Shown: positions 40,653 through 49,576 of the stretch, piece after piece
Layout of the letters: each line of letters opens with the position of its first letter
Position numbering within the stretch: the first letter of the stretch is position 1
Made by a program: the position numbers and the translations under genes
Notes under the pieces: generated by a model
Told to the model about the DNA's origin: nothing
What the model saw: the letters and a program-made list of their open reading frames with translations, nothing else
The model's database searches: none
Source: Microbacterium croceum
GTDB taxonomy: Bacteria > Actinomycetota > Actinomycetes > Actinomycetales > Microbacteriaceae
Direction of reading: 5' to 3'
Length of the DNA: 64,000 nucleotides
Assembly (NCBI RefSeq): GCF_023091245.1
Contig: NZ_JAHWXN010000001.1
Span: 930,001 to 994,000, forward strand

Positions 40653-42898
40653 TGACCTCTCAGACGTTGACCACCGTCCTTCCCTACCAGGACCCCGCCC
40701 TCTCGATCCCGGAGCGCGTCGCCGACCTGCTCTCCCGCATGACGGTCGAGGAGAAGGTCGGGCAGATGCTGCAGCTCGACGCGCGCGATGACCTCGACGA
40801 CCACGTCGCGCGGCGCCATGTCGGTTCGATCCTGCACACCTCGCCGGAACGCATCCTGCGCGCCAACGAGCTCACGGCGCAGACGCGGCTCCGCATCCCG
40901 CTGTTGGTGGGGGAGGACTGCATCCACGGGCACTCGTTCTGGCCCGGTGCCACGATCTACCCGACTCAGCTCGGCATGGCCGCGACCTGGGACGCCGAAC
41001 TCGTCGAACGCGTGGCGCGGGCGACGGCCGAAGAGGTCGCGGTGACCGGCATCCACTGGACGTTCTCGCCCGTGCTGTGCATCGCCCGCGACCTGCGCTG
41101 GGGCCGCATCGACGAGACCTTCGGCGAGGACCCGTTCCTGATCGGGGAGCTCGCGTCGGCCATGGTGCGCGGCTACCAGGGCGAGGGGCTCGACGACCCG
41201 ACCGCGATCCTCGCCACCGCCAAGCACTTCGCCGGCTACTCCGAGACGCAGGGCGGCCGTGATGCGAGCGAGGCCGACATCTCGCGCCGCAAGCTCCGCT
41301 CCTGGTTCCTGCCGCCGTTCGAGCGCGTGGCCCGCGAGGGATGCCGCACGTTCATGCTCGGCTACCAGACCACCGACGGCGTGCCGATCACCACGAACGA
41401 CTGGCTGCTCAGCGATGTGCTGCGCGGCGAGTGGGGCTACACCGGCACCCTCATCACCGACTGGGACAACGTCGGACGCATGGTGTGGGAGCAGAAGGTG
41501 CAGCCCGACTACGCGCACGCCGCCGCCGCGGCCGTGAAGGCCGGCAACGACATGATCATGACCACGCCGCTCTTCTTCGAGGGCGCGTTGGATGCCGTCG
41601 CGCAGGGTCTGCTCGCGGACGACGCCTTCGACGGCGCAGCTGCACGCATCCTGACGCTGAAGTTCGAGCTGGGGCTGTTCGAGAACCCGCGCCTGCCCGG
41701 CACCGAGCTCGACGCCGTGGTCGGCAGCGCGGCGCACGCCGAGCTGAACCTCGAGGTCACCCGGCGCTCGATCGTGCTGCTCGAGAACGACGGCGTGCTG
41801 CCGCTCGATGCCGCAGCTCCCCTGAAGATCGCGGTCACCGGCCCGCTGGCTGACGACGCGCAGACGCAGCTCGGCGACTGGGCCGGGGGGTCCGGCCAGG
41901 CCGGGTGGCTCGACGGCCAGCCGCGCGAGATGATCACGACCGTGCTCGACGGGCTGCAGGCCGTCGGCGGCTGGACCGTCACGCACACCCGCGGCGCCGA
42001 CATCCTGACGCTCGAGGACGACCCGCAGGGGGCGCTGTTCCCCGACGGGCAGCCGCGTCCGTCGGTCGTGAAGCCGTGCGCCCCGGACGAGACGCTGATC
42101 GCGGAGGCCGTCGCCGCGGCATCCGACGCCGACGTCGTCGTCGCGGTCGTGGGCGACCGGATCGAGCTCGTCGGCGAAGGGCGCTCGACCGCGACGCTCG
42201 AGCTCATCGGCGGGCAGAACGCCCTGCTCGACGCGCTGATCGCGACCGGGAAGCCCGTGGTCATCGTGCTGCTCGCCTCGAAGCCGCTCGTGCTGCCGGC
42301 ATCCGCCGCGCAGGCCGCCGCCGTGATCTGGGCGGCGAGCCCCGGTATGCAGGGTGGGCGCGCGCTGGCCGAGATCATCTCGGGCGCCGTGGAGCCGTCA
42401 GGGCGTCTGCCGATCTCGTTCGCGCGTCACGTCGGACAGCAGCCGACGTACTACAACCAGATCCGCGGACAGCACGGCGACCGCTACGCCGACCTCACGC
42501 AGGCTCCGGCCTGGGGCTTCGGCGAGGGCCGCTCGTACACGACGGTGGAGTACTCCGACCTGTCGCTGGAGCAGACGTCGCTCACCGCGGCGGACACGAT
42601 CGTCGGACACGTGACGGTGACGAACACCGGAGCCCGGCCCGTGCGCGAGACCGTGCAGGTGTACGTGCGCGACTCGGTGACGAGCGTGAGCTGGACCGAC
42701 CGCGAGCTCAAGGCCTACCGCCAGGTCGACCTCGCTCCCGGGGAGTCGGTGCGGGTGCGCCTGGAGCTGCCGGTCGCCGACTGCACGATCGTGGATGCCT
42801 CCGGCGTCCGGATCGTCGAGGCCGGCGCCTTCGAGCTGCTCGTCGGCCCGTCATCCCGAGAGGATGTGCTGCTCTCCGCCGGGTTCGAGGTGGTCTAG
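40652..42898 (+). CDS. bglX: Glycoside hydrolase family 3 beta-glucosidase-like
   Basis: This 748-residue protein has no signal peptide, so it acts in the cytoplasm. It has the GH3 N-terminal barrel (KVGQMLQLD, HGHSFWPGATIYPTQLGMAATWD, GRIDETFGEDP, KHFAGYSETQGGRDA) with the nucleophile Asp in LITDWDNVGRM (about residue 270). The second domain has LLENDGVLPLD and GRLPISFARHVGQQPTYYNQ, and a FnIII-like C-terminal domain closes it (TVTNTGARPVRETVQVYV). It probably cleaves beta-linked glucosides brought in by the ABC importer it is coupled to. Related activities (xylosidase) are possible. Confidence 0.9.
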   Translation: MTSQTLTTVLPYQDPALSIPERVADLLSRMTVEEKVGQMLQLDARDDLDDHVARRHVGSILHTSPERILRANELTAQTRLRIPLLVGEDCIHGHSFWPGATIYPTQLGMAATWDAELVERVARATAEEVAVTGIHWTFSPVLCIARDLRWGRIDETFGEDPFLIGELASAMVRGYQGEGLDDPTAILATAKHFAGYSETQGGRDASEADISRRKLRSWFLPPFERVAREGCRTFMLGYQTTDGVPITTNDWLLSDVLRGEWGYTGTLITDWDNVGRMVWEQKVQPDYAHAAAAAVKAGNDMIMTTPLFFEGALDAVAQGLLADDAFDGAAARILTLKFELGLFENPRLPGTELDAVVGSAAHAELNLEVTRRSIVLLENDGVLPLDAAAPLKIAVTGPLADDAQTQLGDWAGGSGQAGWLDGQPREMITTVLDGLQAVGGWTVTHTRGADILTLEDDPQGALFPDGQPRPSVVKPCAPDETLIAEAVAAASDADVVVAVVGDRIELVGEGRSTATLELIGGQNALLDALIATGKPVVIVLLASKPLVLPASAAQAAAVIWAASPGMQGGRALAEIISGAVEPSGRLPISFARHVGQQPTYYNQIRGQHGDRYADLTQAPAWGFGEGRSYTTVEYSDLSLEQTSLTAADTIVGHVTVTNTGARPVRETVQVYVRDSVTSVSWTDRELKAYRQVDLAPGESVRVRLELPVADCTIVDASGVRIVEAGAFELLVGPSSREDVLLSAGFEVV

Positions 42899-42916
42899 CC
42901 GGCATCCACTCCTCGT

Positions 42917-42994
42917 CGAGACCCACCCTTCCCGTCGAGACCCCCTGCGGCCGACGCGCGCGGCGGTGGGTCTCGGCGGGGGCGGTGGGTCTCG
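42917..42994. repeat. 78-bp quadruple-motif inverted element, copy 2
   Basis: CGAGACCCACC at 42917, CGAGACCCCCT at 42936, an 18-bp gap, then GGTGGGTCTCG at 42965 and 42984. The spacing is identical to copy 1 at 34123. It fills the gap between the converging GH3 and soxR genes. Confidence 0.82.
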
Positions 42995-42997
42995 GCG

Positions 42998-43477
42998 TCA
43001 CTCCTCGTCGCGGAGACGGAGCGGGCCGACGCCCTGGGCGCCCAGGGTGTCGTCCGGGTTGAGCAGACCGCAGGCCTTCATCGACAGGCAGCCGCAGCCG
43101 ATGCATCCGGTGAGCTCGCGCTCCAGGCGCTCGATCCCCTCGCGGCGCTTCTCGAGCTCGCGCTTCCAGCGACGCGAGGCGCGCTGCCAGTCGGCGTGCG
43201 TCGGGGTCTCCGTCAGCGGCACGTCGGCGAAGGCGCTCTGCACGTCGGCCAGCGGGATGCCGAGGCGTTTGGCGACCGTGATGAGCGAGACCCGTCGCAG
43301 CATGTGCCGTGGGTAGCGGCGTTGATTGCCCGGCGTACGCGTCGAGGCGATCAGGCCGAGCTTCTCGTAGAAGTGCAGAGCGGATGCGGCGACGCCGGTG
43401 CGACGCGTCATCTCGCCGATCGTGAGCGGCTCATCGGCGGTGTGCGGGTGCGTCTCGTCATCCATCCCAGACGTCAT
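42998..43477 (-). CDS. soxR: SoxR, redox-sensing MerR-family activator
   Basis: This 159-residue regulator has a MerR HTH (TIGEMTRRTGVAASALHFYEKLGLI, RRYPRHMLRRVSLITVAKRLG), a dimer helix, and the SoxR [2Fe-2S] ligands in GCIGCGCLSMKAC (four Cys). ATG 43477 is chosen because GGGGAGG stands 6 nt upstream; the frame to 43516 would run into the sox box. It diverges from the fdxA operon, which carries a perfect SoxR box. Confidence 0.93.
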   Translation of the reverse strand: MTSGMDDETHPHTADEPLTIGEMTRRTGVAASALHFYEKLGLIASTRTPGNQRRYPRHMLRRVSLITVAKRLGIPLADVQSAFADVPLTETPTHADWQRASRRWKRELEKRREGIERLERELTGCIGCGCLSMKACGLLNPDDTLGAQGVGPLRLRDEE

Positions 43478-43502
43478 GCGCGCCTCCCCGCTGCTTGCCG
43501 AT

Positions 43503-43533
43503 TTGACCTCAAGCATACTTGAGGTTTTACGGT
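43503..43533 (+). promoter_or_regulatory. SoxR-controlled promoter of the fdxA operon
   Basis: -35 TTGACC (43503-43508), 19-bp spacer, -10-like TACGGT (43528-43533). The palindrome CCTCAAGCATACTTGAGG (43507-43524) fills the spacer and matches the classical sox box. The overlong 19-bp spacer is the hallmark of MerR-family promoters, which the activator untwists. Confidence 0.85.
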
Positions 43534-43560
43534 GGAGGTATCCCGAGGAAAGCCGCCCTG

Positions 43561-43887
43561 ATGACCTATGTGATCGCCCTGCCGTGTGTCGACGTGAAGG
43601 ACCGCGCCTGCATCGACGAATGTCCCGTCGATTGCATCTACGAAGGCGAACGGTCGCTCTACATCCATCCGGACGAGTGCGTCGACTGCGGCGCCTGCGA
43701 GCCGGTGTGCCCGGTCGAGGCGATCTTCTACGAGGACGACCTGCCCGACGAATGGCAGGACTACTACAAGGCGAACGTGGAGTTCTTCGAGGACATCGGC
43801 TCGCCGGGCGGAGCAGCCAAGACCGGGATGATCGCCCATGACCATCCGCTCATCGCGGCGCTCCCGCCGCAGGAAGGAGCGGAATGA
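43561..43887 (+). CDS. fdxA: 7Fe/8Fe ferredoxin (FdxA type)
   Basis: This 108-residue ferredoxin begins [28 protein letters not shown], with the 3Fe/4Fe cluster ligands, and has the second motif [12 protein letters not shown] (CxxCxxCxxxCP). The C-terminal extension ([14 protein letters not shown]) is typical of actinobacterial FdxA. ATG 43561 has CGAGGA upstream. It is coupled to the reductase gene (ATGA, 43884-43887) and lies directly behind the SoxR promoter. Confidence 0.93.
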   Translation: MTYVIALPCVDVKDRACIDECPVDCIYEGERSLYIHPDECVDCGACEPVCPVEAIFYEDDLPDEWQDYYKANVEFFEDIGSPGGAAKTGMIAHDHPLIAALPPQEGAE

Positions 43888-45239
43888 GCATCCTCGACCC
43901 TCGCATCGCCATCGTCGGCGCAGGACCGGCGGGGATCTACGCCGCCGATATCCTGCTCGGGCTCGCACCGACCGCATCCATCGACCTGTTCGAGAAGCTG
44001 CCGGCGCCGTACGGGCTGGTCCGCTACGGCGTCGCGCCCGACCACCCGCGCATCCGCAAGATCACCGATGCGTTGCACGACGTGATCCGTGACCCCCGGA
44101 TCCGCCTGCGCTGCAACGTCGATGTCGGCACCGACATCACGATCGACGAGCTGCGTGCCGCCTACGACGGCGTGATCGTCGCGACCGGAGCCGACCTCGA
44201 CGTACGTCTCGACATCCCCGGTATCGACCTGCCCGGCTCCTTCGGCGCCGCCGACTTCGTCGCCTGGTACGACGGACACCCCGATGTGCCGCGGGACTGG
44301 CCGCTGACGGCGGAGTCGGTCGCGGTGCTCGGCGCGGGCAACGTCGCACTCGATGTGACGCGCATCCTCGCCGTGCACGCCGCGGCGCTCGAGCGCACCG
44401 ACACCCCGGATCACGTGCTGGCCCAGCTCGGCGCGAATCCCCTGCGCGAGGTGCACCTCTTCGCCCGCCGCGGACCCGCCGACGTGCGCTTCTCGGCCCT
44501 CGAACTGCGGGAGCTGGCCGCGCAGCACGACGTCGATGTGGTCGTGGATCCGGAGGATGTCGTGCTCGACGCGCACGCCGAGCGCATGATCGCGCAGTTC
44601 TCGCAGCGCCGGATCATCGTGCGCACGCTCACCGAATGGGCCGAACGCGACGAGGTCGGCACGGCGTCGCGCCGCATCCACCTGCATCTGCGCCAGCGCC
44701 CTGTGCGCGTGCTCGGCATCGACGGGGTCACCGGTATCGAGATGGAGCGCACCGCATCCGACGAGCTGGGGCGCATGGTCGGCACGGGCGAGCTGCTCCG
44801 CTACGACGTGGGCGCCGTCTACCGCGCCGTCGGCTACCGCTCGACACCGGTTCAGGGTGTGCCGTTCGACGACGAGCGCGGAGTGGTCCCGCACGACGAG
44901 GGCCGCGTGATCGACGAGAGCGGGACGCCGATTCCACGGCTGTATGCGACCGGCTGGATCAAGCGGGGCCCGGTCGGACTGATCGGCTCGACCAAGTCGG
45001 ATGCCGCGCAGACGGTCGCGCACCTGGTCGAGGACCTGGAGTCCGCGGAGAGCGTCGCGCGTGACGGAGATCCGGTCGCGCACCTCACCGGCGCCGTCGA
45101 CTTCGAGGGATGGCTGCGCATCGACGTCGCAGAACGTCATGCGGGCGCAGAACGCGGGCGCGAACGGACCAAACTGGTGGAACGGGCCGAGATGCTCGCC
45201 CATGCCGCACACGAACAGATGACGGAGATCGCTCGATGA
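43884..45239 (+). CDS. Ferredoxin/adrenodoxin-type NADP+ reductase (FprA-like)
   Basis: This 451-residue FAD enzyme has the FAD motif [37 protein letters not shown], the NADP motif [14 protein letters not shown], and the C-terminal [22 protein letters not shown] that binds FAD/NADP. It shuttles electrons between NADPH and the ferredoxin encoded just upstream, supplying reducing power under redox stress. Confidence 0.92.
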   Translation: MSILDPRIAIVGAGPAGIYAADILLGLAPTASIDLFEKLPAPYGLVRYGVAPDHPRIRKITDALHDVIRDPRIRLRCNVDVGTDITIDELRAAYDGVIVATGADLDVRLDIPGIDLPGSFGAADFVAWYDGHPDVPRDWPLTAESVAVLGAGNVALDVTRILAVHAAALERTDTPDHVLAQLGANPLREVHLFARRGPADVRFSALELRELAAQHDVDVVVDPEDVVLDAHAERMIAQFSQRRIIVRTLTEWAERDEVGTASRRIHLHLRQRPVRVLGIDGVTGIEMERTASDELGRMVGTGELLRYDVGAVYRAVGYRSTPVQGVPFDDERGVVPHDEGRVIDESGTPIPRLYATGWIKRGPVGLIGSTKSDAAQTVAHLVEDLESAESVARDGDPVAHLTGAVDFEGWLRIDVAERHAGAERGRERTKLVERAEMLAHAAHEQMTEIAR

Positions 45240-45745
45240 GCACGAACCCGGTGCCGACCCCGGTCGGCGAAGCACTCAAAGCGGCCTTCCGCACGCACCC
45301 GGCGGGGGTCGCGATCATCACGGCATCCACCCCGGACGGGCCCGTCGGTCTCACCGCATCGAGCGTCGCCTCGGTGGCCGTCGATCCTGCGGCGATCATG
45401 TTCTCGGTGACCAGGGCGACCGGTTCGGCGGGAGCCATCCTCGGCGCCGACACCTTCGTCGTGCACCTCATCGATGACGAGCACTCCGCGCTCGCGATGA
45501 GCTTCGCCACCAGCGGTGCCGACCGGTTCACCCCCGAACAGGGCTGGACGGCGCTCGACACCGGCGAGCCGCATCTCGACTCCGCCCGTGCCGCGCTGCG
45601 CTGCCGGGCGCTGCACACCATCGCGGTCGGCACCTCCACGGTCGTGATCGCCGAGGTGCTCGACGTGATCGCCGGTCCCCAGGGGCGTCCGCTCGTCTAC
45701 GTCGACCGTCGCTTCCACGCCCTGCCGTCTGCCTCCGACCTCTGA
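45236..45745 (+). CDS. Flavin reductase-like protein (FMN-binding split barrel)
   Basis: This 169-residue protein has the flavin-reductase pattern [41 protein letters not shown] and [21 protein letters not shown]. It reduces free flavin with NAD(P)H. Third gene of the SoxR-controlled unit (ATGA overlap with the reductase). Confidence 0.88.
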   Translation: MSTNPVPTPVGEALKAAFRTHPAGVAIITASTPDGPVGLTASSVASVAVDPAAIMFSVTRATGSAGAILGADTFVVHLIDDEHSALAMSFATSGADRFTPEQGWTALDTGEPHLDSARAALRCRALHTIAVGTSTVVIAEVLDVIAGPQGRPLVYVDRRFHALPSASDL

Positions 45746-45771
45746 AGATCCGCACCACGAAAGGAACACGA

Positions 45772-46401
45772 ATGTCCACTCTGTACACGCTCCCCGAACT
45801 CCCCTACGACTTCGCCGCCCTCGAACCGCACATCTCCGGCAAGATCATGGAGCTGCACCACTCCAAGCACCACCAGGCCTACGTCACCGGCGCCAACACG
45901 GCGCTCGAGCAGCTCGCCGCCGCCCGTGAGTCCGGCTCCCTGGCGAACGTGAACAAGCTCGAGAAGGATCTCGCGTTCAACCTCGGCGGGCACATCAACC
46001 ACTCCGTCTTCTGGCAGAACCTCTCGCCCGAAGGCGGCGGCGCCCCCGAGGGTGAGCTCGCGGCGGCACTGGCCGACGCATTCGGCTCGATCGACGCGTT
46101 CCGCGACCACTTCACCGCTACGGCGCTCGGCGTGCAGGGCTCCGGCTGGGCGGTGCTCGCCTGGGACAGCGTCGGCGCACGCACGGTGATCTTCCAGCTG
46201 TTCGACCAGCAGGGCAACGCACCCCTCGGCGTCATCCCGCTGCTGCAGCTCGATGTGTGGGAGCACGCCTACTACCTCGACTACCTCAACGTGCGCGCCG
46301 ACTACGTCAAGGCGTTCTGGAACATCGTGAACTGGGCCGACGTGCAGCGTCGGTTCGAGGCCGCGCGCACCGCGACGCAGGGACTCATCACCGCGGTCTG
46401 A
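45772..46401 (+). CDS. sodA: Superoxide dismutase (Mn/Fe)
   Basis: This 209-residue enzyme has the metal ligands His in [20 protein letters not shown], His in [12 protein letters not shown], and Asp/His in [22 protein letters not shown] is the usual core strand. AAAGGA precedes the ATG, 26 bp after the flavin-reductase stop, so it may be co-transcribed with the SoxR unit. A strong terminator follows. Confidence 0.96.
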   Translation: MSTLYTLPELPYDFAALEPHISGKIMELHHSKHHQAYVTGANTALEQLAAARESGSLANVNKLEKDLAFNLGGHINHSVFWQNLSPEGGGAPEGELAAALADAFGSIDAFRDHFTATALGVQGSGWAVLAWDSVGARTVIFQLFDQQGNAPLGVIPLLQLDVWEHAYYLDYLNVRADYVKAFWNIVNWADVQRRFEAARTATQGLITAV

Positions 46402-46420
46402 GTGTACGGCCCCCGGGCCG

Positions 46421-46454
46421 AAAGGCCCCCGAATCCGAGGATTCGGGGGCCTTT
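46421..46454 (+). terminator. Intrinsic terminator of sodA
   Basis: A 16-bp perfect stem, AAAGGCCCCCGAATCC paired with GGATTCGGGGGCCTTT, closes on a tight loop and ends in TTTCT. It lies 20 bp behind the sodA stop. Confidence 0.92.
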
Positions 46455-46480
46455 CTCCGGAGTTGTGGACGCGGTCCGGC

Positions 46481-46566
46481 GTTCACAACTCCTCCAACTT
46501 CGCCCGCAGAGCCCGAAGAGACCCCCCGAGGCTGATGTTCAGGGGCCTTTTTGAGGAGTTGTGAAC
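46481..46566. repeat. 86-bp inverted-repeat element, copy B
   Basis: GTTCACAACTCCTC at 46481 and TTGAGGAGTTGTGAAC ending at 46566 bracket a core unrelated to copies A and C. It lies right after the sodA terminator, between converging sodA and lacI. A partial extra arm (GGAGTTGTGGAC) stands at about 46459. Confidence 0.82.
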
Positions 46567-46589
46567 GGACCGGGAGCGAGAGCCTCGCC

Positions 46590-47609
46590 TCAGCCCTGCA
46601 CCGGCAGCAGGCGCGAGGTGGTGCCGCGCACGTTGAGCTCGTACGGCAGGGCCGAGGGGATGCGCACGGCATCCGGCGCGGTGAGCTTGGCGAGCACGGC
46701 ATCGGCTACGCGTTCGCCCTGGCCGAGCGGGAACTGGTCGACGGTCGTGAGGCGGAAGAACTCGCCGAGCTCGTGGCCGTCGATGCCCACGATCGACAGG
46801 TCCTCCGGCACACGGAAGCCCAGGTCGCGGGCGGCGAGCAGTGCGCCGATCGCCATCTCGTCCGACGCGGCGAACACGGCGGTCGGGCGAGGGCCCGGAC
46901 GCCCGAGCAGCTGCTTGGCCGCCCGGTAGCCGCCCTCGACCGTGAAGTCGGCCGGCTCCAGGAACGCCGGATTCAGAGGGATGCCGGCCGTGGCCAGCGC
47001 GCGCTCGAAGCCCAGTCGTCGGTTGGTGGGGATGTGGAAGTCGAGGTCGAACTCGGGGTTCGCGCCGATGTGCGCGATGTCGGTGTGCCCGAGGCTGATC
47101 AGGTGCTCGGTCGCCAGCTGCGCCACCGCGACGTCATCGACCGTGAGGGTGTCGAGCTTCGGGTTCGGTCCGCCGATCGCGATGACCGGGAGTCCGAGGT
47201 CGAGCAGGTACTGCGTCTCGTCGTCGTCGAGCTCGATCGACACCGCGATCACGGCATCCACCCGCTGGCGGCGCAGGAAGGTGTCGAACACGTGCCGGCG
47301 CACATCCTTGTCGGCCGTGATGTTGTAGAGGGTGATGTCATAGCCCTCGCGCATCAGCGCGGCCGAGACGCCCGAGAGCACGGTGCTGAAGAACCAGCGG
47401 TCGAGGAACGGCACGACCACGCCGATGTTGCGGGTGCGCCCTGAGGCGAGGCTCGACGCGCGCGAGGAGACGACATAGCCGAGGGACTGCGCCGCTGCCT
47501 GCACCCGTGACCGCGCGGCCTCCGACACGTGACCGCGTCCGCTCAGTGCGCGCGACACGGTCGCCGTGGAGACCCCGGCCATCCGGGCGACCTCATCGAT
47601 GCTCGCCAT
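46590..47609 (-). CDS. LacI-family regulator of the alpha-glucosidase
   Basis: This 339-residue regulator has the LacI HTH and hinge (SIDEVARMAGVSTATVSRALSGRGHVSEAARSRVQAAAQSLGY), then a periplasmic-binding-fold sensor (NIGVVVPFLDRWFFSTVLSGV, SDEMAIGALLAARDLGFRVPEDLSIVGIDG). It lies 93 bp behind the GH13 gene on the same strand. A LacI-type operator is present in the GH13 promoter, so a maltose/isomaltose-type sugar is the likely effector. AGGA stands before the ATG. Confidence 0.9.
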   Translation of the reverse strand: MASIDEVARMAGVSTATVSRALSGRGHVSEAARSRVQAAAQSLGYVVSSRASSLASGRTRNIGVVVPFLDRWFFSTVLSGVSAALMREGYDITLYNITADKDVRRHVFDTFLRRQRVDAVIAVSIELDDDETQYLLDLGLPVIAIGGPNPKLDTLTVDDVAVAQLATEHLISLGHTDIAHIGANPEFDLDFHIPTNRRLGFERALATAGIPLNPAFLEPADFTVEGGYRAAKQLLGRPGPRPTAVFAASDEMAIGALLAARDLGFRVPEDLSIVGIDGHELGEFFRLTTVDQFPLGQGERVADAVLAKLTAPDAVRIPSALPYELNVRGTTSRLLPVQG

Positions 47610-47632
47610 GTGTTCCTCTGTCGATTCCCTTC

Positions 47633-47684
47633 CGGTCGCGATCTCTGTCGGCTGTCGAGCGATGAGCGTCGGAGATCGCGACCG
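47633..47684 (-). terminator. Hairpin between GH13 and lacI genes
   Basis: CGGTCGCGATCTC (47633-47645) pairs perfectly with GAGATCGCGACCG (47672-47684) across 26 bp. It would partly end the GH13 transcript before lacI. No U-tract. Confidence 0.55.
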
Positions 47685-47702
47685 TAACCGGGCGGTGCGG
47701 GC

Positions 47703-49364
47703 TTACGCCTGGGTGTACCAGACGGCGGTGTCGACCGGGAGGGAAGTGCCCTCGAACGGCTGGCTCTTCAGCACGACGGTCGCTCCGGCGGGGAGCTCGA
47801 GCGGGGCGCTGCCGAGGTTCGCGACGACGTGCACGTCACCGCGGCGGAACGCCACGGCATCGTCTCCGGCGTCTTCCCAGACCAGCGAGCCGGAGCCGAA
47901 GCCGTGTGCGCGGCGAGCGGCCAGCAGCTCCTTGTAGAGCGACAGGGTCGACGTGGGGTCGGCCTCTTCGACATCGCGGGCGTAGGCCGCCCACTCCGCC
48001 GGCTGCGGCAGCCACGACAGGTTCGTGGTGTTGAAGCCGAACGCCGGAGCATCCGCCTCCCACGGCAGCGGCACGCGGCAGCCGTCACGACCGTAGCGCT
48101 CGTGCTGCGTGCGGAACCAGGTCGGGTCCTGACGGAACTCGTCGGGGATCTCCATCGCCTCGGGCAGGCCGAGCTCCTCGCCCTGGTACAGGTACGCGGA
48201 GCCGGGCAGCGCCAGCATCAGCGTGGTCGCCGCGCGGGCGCGGGCCAGACCGATCGCGGTGTCGGGCTTGTGCGGGGTCTTCGGGCCGATGCCCTCGCCC
48301 TGCGGGTTGTCGGCCGTGAGCGCGAGGCGCGAGGCGTGGCGCACGACGTCGTGGTTCGAGAGCACCCAGGTGCTGGGGGCGCCGACGGCACCGAAGTCGT
48401 CGAGCGACTCGCGGATGACGTCGCCGAGAGCCTTCGCGTCCCACGGAGTCATCAGGTACGGGAAGTTGAAGGTCTGGTGCATCTCGTCGGGGCGCACCCA
48501 GAGGGCGGTCTGCTTCAGCGTCGGCATCCACGCCTCGCCGCACAGGGCGCGGTCGCCGTCGTACTCGGCGAGCACCTTGTGCCAGTCGCGGTAGATCTCG
48601 TGCACGCCGTCCTGACCCCAGTACGGTACGTTCGCCTCGCCGCCGCCCATGGAGTCGGCGTCGGCGGGGGGCGTGTAGTCGGGCAGCCCCTCGGCCTTGA
48701 TCATGCCGTGGGCGACGTCGACGCGGAAGCCGTCGACACCCCGGTCGAGCCAGAAGCGCAGGATGGAGCGGAACTCCTCGCGCACCTCTTCGTTGTTCCA
48801 GTCGAAGTCGGGCTGCGTGGCGTCGAAGATGTGCAGGTACCACTGGCCGGGGGTTCCGTCGGCCTCGGTGATGCGCTGCCACATGCCGCCGCCGAACACG
48901 GACTCCCAGTTGTTCGGCGGGAGCTCGCCGTTCTCGCCCTTGCCGTCGCGGAAGATGTAGCGCGCACGCTCGGGGCTGCCCGGGGCGGCCTTCAGCGCCT
49001 GCTGGAACCAGACGTGCTGGTCGGACGAGTGGTTCGGGACCAGGTCGACCACGACGCGGATGCCGCGGGCGTGTGCCTGGGCGAGCATCTCGTCGAAGTC
49101 GGCGAGGGTGCCGAACAGCGGGTCGACGTCGCGGTAGTCGGCCACGTCGTAGCCGGCGTCGCGCTGCGGGCTCGTCATGAACGGGCTCAGCCAGATCGCG
49201 TCGACGCCGAGCTCCTGCAGGGAGTCCAGGCGGCTGGTGATGCCCGGCAGATCGCCGATGCCGTCACCCGACGCGTCCGCGAAGGAGCGGGGGTAGATCT
49301 GATAGATGACGGCGCTGCGCCACCACTCGGAACCGGGGGCTGCGATCTGCTCAAGCTGTGCCAT
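47703..49364 (-). CDS. GH13 alpha-glucosidase / oligo-1,6-glucosidase
   Basis: This 553-residue cytoplasmic enzyme has the alpha-amylase regions: WWRSAVIYQIYPRSFAD at the start, VDLVPNHSSDQH, the nucleophile Asp in DGFRVDVAHGM, acid/base Glu in LCGEAWMP, and the third Asp in WVLSNHDVVRH. The layout fits oligo-1,6-glucosidase/trehalose-type members, releasing glucose from alpha-glucosides. ATG 49364 follows TAGCCT by 6 nt (leaderless). Confidence 0.92.
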   Translation of the reverse strand: MAQLEQIAAPGSEWWRSAVIYQIYPRSFADASGDGIGDLPGITSRLDSLQELGVDAIWLSPFMTSPQRDAGYDVADYRDVDPLFGTLADFDEMLAQAHARGIRVVVDLVPNHSSDQHVWFQQALKAAPGSPERARYIFRDGKGENGELPPNNWESVFGGGMWQRITEADGTPGQWYLHIFDATQPDFDWNNEEVREEFRSILRFWLDRGVDGFRVDVAHGMIKAEGLPDYTPPADADSMGGGEANVPYWGQDGVHEIYRDWHKVLAEYDGDRALCGEAWMPTLKQTALWVRPDEMHQTFNFPYLMTPWDAKALGDVIRESLDDFGAVGAPSTWVLSNHDVVRHASRLALTADNPQGEGIGPKTPHKPDTAIGLARARAATTLMLALPGSAYLYQGEELGLPEAMEIPDEFRQDPTWFRTQHERYGRDGCRVPLPWEADAPAFGFNTTNLSWLPQPAEWAAYARDVEEADPTSTLSLYKELLAARRAHGFGSGSLVWEDAGDDAVAFRRGDVHVVANLGSAPLELPAGATVVLKSQPFEGTSLPVDTAVWYTQA

Positions 49365-49370
49365 GGGAAC

Positions 49371-49391
49371 AGGCTAGTGCAAACGCTTACA
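49371..49391 (-). promoter_or_regulatory. GH13 promoter with LacI-type operator
   Basis: -10-like TAGCCT at 49376-49371 and, just upstream, the palindrome TGTAAGCGTTTGCA (minus strand, 49391-49378), a typical LacI/GalR operator centred on CG. Binding would block the promoter. Confidence 0.75.
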
Positions 49392-49433
49392 TGGTTGCCA
49401 GAGCAGGGATCGAATCGGTTCGATCAGGTCACA

Positions 49434-49534
49434 GTCGCACGATCAGGTGACGGATGCGCGACCTCACCGGCTCGGTGGTCGTGCATCAGCGACACGGCCG
49501 TGCATCCGCGACACGGTCGTGCATCCGCGGGCGC
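49434..49534. repeat. 19-bp periodic repeat array upstream of DUF1761 gene
   Basis: Three 19-bp units start at 49478, 49497 and 49516 (GTCGTGCATCAGCGACACG and close variants). To the left GATGCGCGACC (49453) and a weak copy at 49434 are their inverted partners, also 19 bp apart. The period is that of the quadruple-motif elements, but the central gap is different. Confidence 0.6.
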
Positions 49535-49576
49535 ACCCCCGGGAGTAGTCTGACCGCACCGATTCGAGGAGGAATC

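Noticed and set aside
46421..46454. Hairpin next to copy B considered as part of the 86-bp family
   Set aside because: It is a normal intrinsic terminator right behind sodA with its own T run; the other two copies have no such hairpin.
49478..49534. Three 19-bp tandem units considered as a CRISPR array
   Set aside because: Units are contiguous with no unique spacers, and no cas genes are present.
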